NCBI GenBank assembly: GCA_050949825.1
Contig: JBMNGL010000018.1
Span: forward strand, 62,001-126,000
Length of the DNA stretch: 64,000 nucleotides
From: DTU019 sp050949825
GTDB lineage: Bacteria; Bacillota; Syntrophomonadia; Syntrophomonadales; Syntrophomonadaceae
Direction: 5' to 3'
Position 1 is the first letter of the stretch; each line of letters starts with the position of its first letter. The notes beneath the pieces were generated by a model, which worked only from the letters and a program-made list of their open reading frames with translations, made no database searches and was not told the DNA's origin. The translations under genes were made by a program, and so were the position numbers. Positions 63,189 through 64,000 of the stretch are shown piece after piece.

Positions 63189-64000
63189 TTATTCGGCATT
63201 TGGTGTAACATTGTCCTGTGCACTGGGAATGTCAGCCCTAATCTCACCCTCTGCGAACATGCTCTGCCGCGGTTTTTTATCGATCATCACCGGACTTGTC
63301 AGCGGTGCAGAGGTGGACACCCCCAACTCCCTGAAGCGGCGCGCTGCTACCAAAACCCGGCTTTCCATCGACCCCACCGCCTGGTTGTAACCTTCTACGG
63401 CGCGATCCAGGCCTCTGCGAATTTCTTCAAAGTGCCTTGCTAGCACGCCAATGCGCTCATAAAGCGTCTTGCCCAGTCTGCTGATTTCCCGGGCATTATC
63501 AGCTATGGCTTCCTGTCTCCAGCCATAGGCTACCGTTTTTAGCAGGGCGATCAAAGTGGTGGGTGTAGCCAGCATAACCCGCTGGCCAGAAGCATACTCG
63601 ATTAAACCAGGATCGTATTCCAGAGCGGCGCTGAAAAAGGATTCCCCGGGGATAAATAATATGGCAAAATCCGGGGTGGGTTGGAACTGCTCCCAGTAGC
63701 TCTTGCTGCCCAGCTTATTGATATGCACCCTTAATTGGCGGGCATGTTCGGCCAGCCTGTATCGTTTCACAGTGTCGTCTTCAGCCTCCAGCGCATCCAG
63801 ATAAGCCTGCAAGGGAGTTTTGGAATCCACTACCACATTGCGGCCTCCCGGCAGCTTTATAATCAGATCGGGCCGCAGCCTTGAGTCGGGGTCTTGGCTG
63901 GTCTGCTGCTCAATAAAATCACAATAATTAATCATCCCTGCCATTTCCACCACCCGGCGCAGCTGGATCTCCCCCCAGCGCCCCCGCACCTCCGGTCTGC
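63189..64000 (-). CDS. rmuC: RmuC family protein (C-terminal part; cut by window end)
   Basis: About 270 residues are present and the frame continues beyond 64000. VRGRWGEIQLRRVVEMAGMI, DLIIKLPGGRNVVVDSKTPL, and VMLATPTTLIALLKTVAYGW are the RmuC core, a nuclease-like fold linked to DNA recombination and inversion. The tail after ~220 is poorly conserved, as normal. The front, including the usual N-terminal helix and coiled coil, lies outside the window. Confidence 0.9.
   Translation of the reverse strand, partial: RPEVRGRWGEIQLRRVVEMAGMINYCDFIEQQTSQDPDSRLRPDLIIKLPGGRNVVVDSKTPLQAYLDALEAEDDTVKRYRLAEHARQLRVHINKLGSKSYWEQFQPTPDFAILFIPGESFFSAALEYDPGLIEYASGQRVMLATPTTLIALLKTVAYGWRQEAIADNAREISRLGKTLYERIGVLARHFEEIRRGLDRAVEGYNQAVGSMESRVLVAARRFRELGVSTSAPLTSPVMIDKKPRQSMFAEGEIRADIPSAQDNVTPNAE

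Overview
The window looks like chromosome of a low-to-moderate GC Gram-positive bacterium of the Clostridia type. Reasons: strong AGGAGG ribosome binding sites and frequent TTG/GTG starts, an S-layer-homology surface protein, a PdaB-like deacetylase, a LicC/LicD pair, GDP-heptose genes of the S-layer-glycan kind, and many small GGGACGTT palindromes with REP-type transposase remains. The species cannot be named from sequence alone.

Layout. (1) 78-7411, + strand: DUF2284 protein, LicC-like cytidylyltransferase, LicD-like transferase, SDR epimerase, and two paralogous exported beta-helix proteins. The second beta-helix gene has a structured leader resembling a c-di-GMP-I (GEMM) riboswitch. (2) 7447-25236, - strand: a 16-gene polysaccharide operon read from 25236 downward. 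It holds a chain-length protein, a BY-kinase-like ATPase, a WbpA/B/D/E-type route to a diacetamido-uronic acid (with WbpD and WbpA fused), two FemAB-like transferases, a deacetylase-like protein, a Wzy-like polymerase, glycosyltransferases, and a full GDP-D-glycero-D-manno-heptose set (GmhA, HddA, a HddC-GmhB fusion). No Wzx flippase or priming transferase is visible. (3) 25.2-31.3 kb: a graveyard next to tRNA-Val with intact hicB, frameshifted hicA, an integrase stump, a REP-transposase tail, pieces of pstS, satD, a DUF3307 gene and pepT, and one intact CrtI-like oxidoreductase. (4) 31.3-46.4 kb, - strand: nine tightly packed, mostly unnamed genes built around a ~2316-residue exported protein carrying about 100 consecutive G-[FY]-[DN]-x-x pentapeptides. 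Its neighbours are three zinc-ribbon proteins, LemA, DUF2207 and small membrane proteins. This is the best candidate for an undescribed system. (5) 46.5-50.9 kb: a PH-like gene and an HTH gene separated by an IS1634-type element with perfect 357-bp direct repeats, so both neighbours stay whole. (6) 50.9-52.97 kb: decayed transposon and selD remains, tRNA-fMet and palindromes. (7) 53.1-57.6 kb: an efflux operon (HlyD-like with a one-base frameshift, two ABC ATPases, permease, TetR). (8) 57.8-64 kb: SLH protein, small protein, a PD-(D/E)XK-like protein, two CE4 deacetylases, a 26-codon ORF and RmuC (cut by the window end).

How it fits together: much of the window serves the cell surface. LicC/LicD, the polysaccharide operon, beta-helix proteins, SLH protein and deacetylases all make or modify surface glycans or envelope. 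The 31-46 kb cluster also looks envelope-associated, because it is rich in signal peptides and membrane segments, but its task is unknown.
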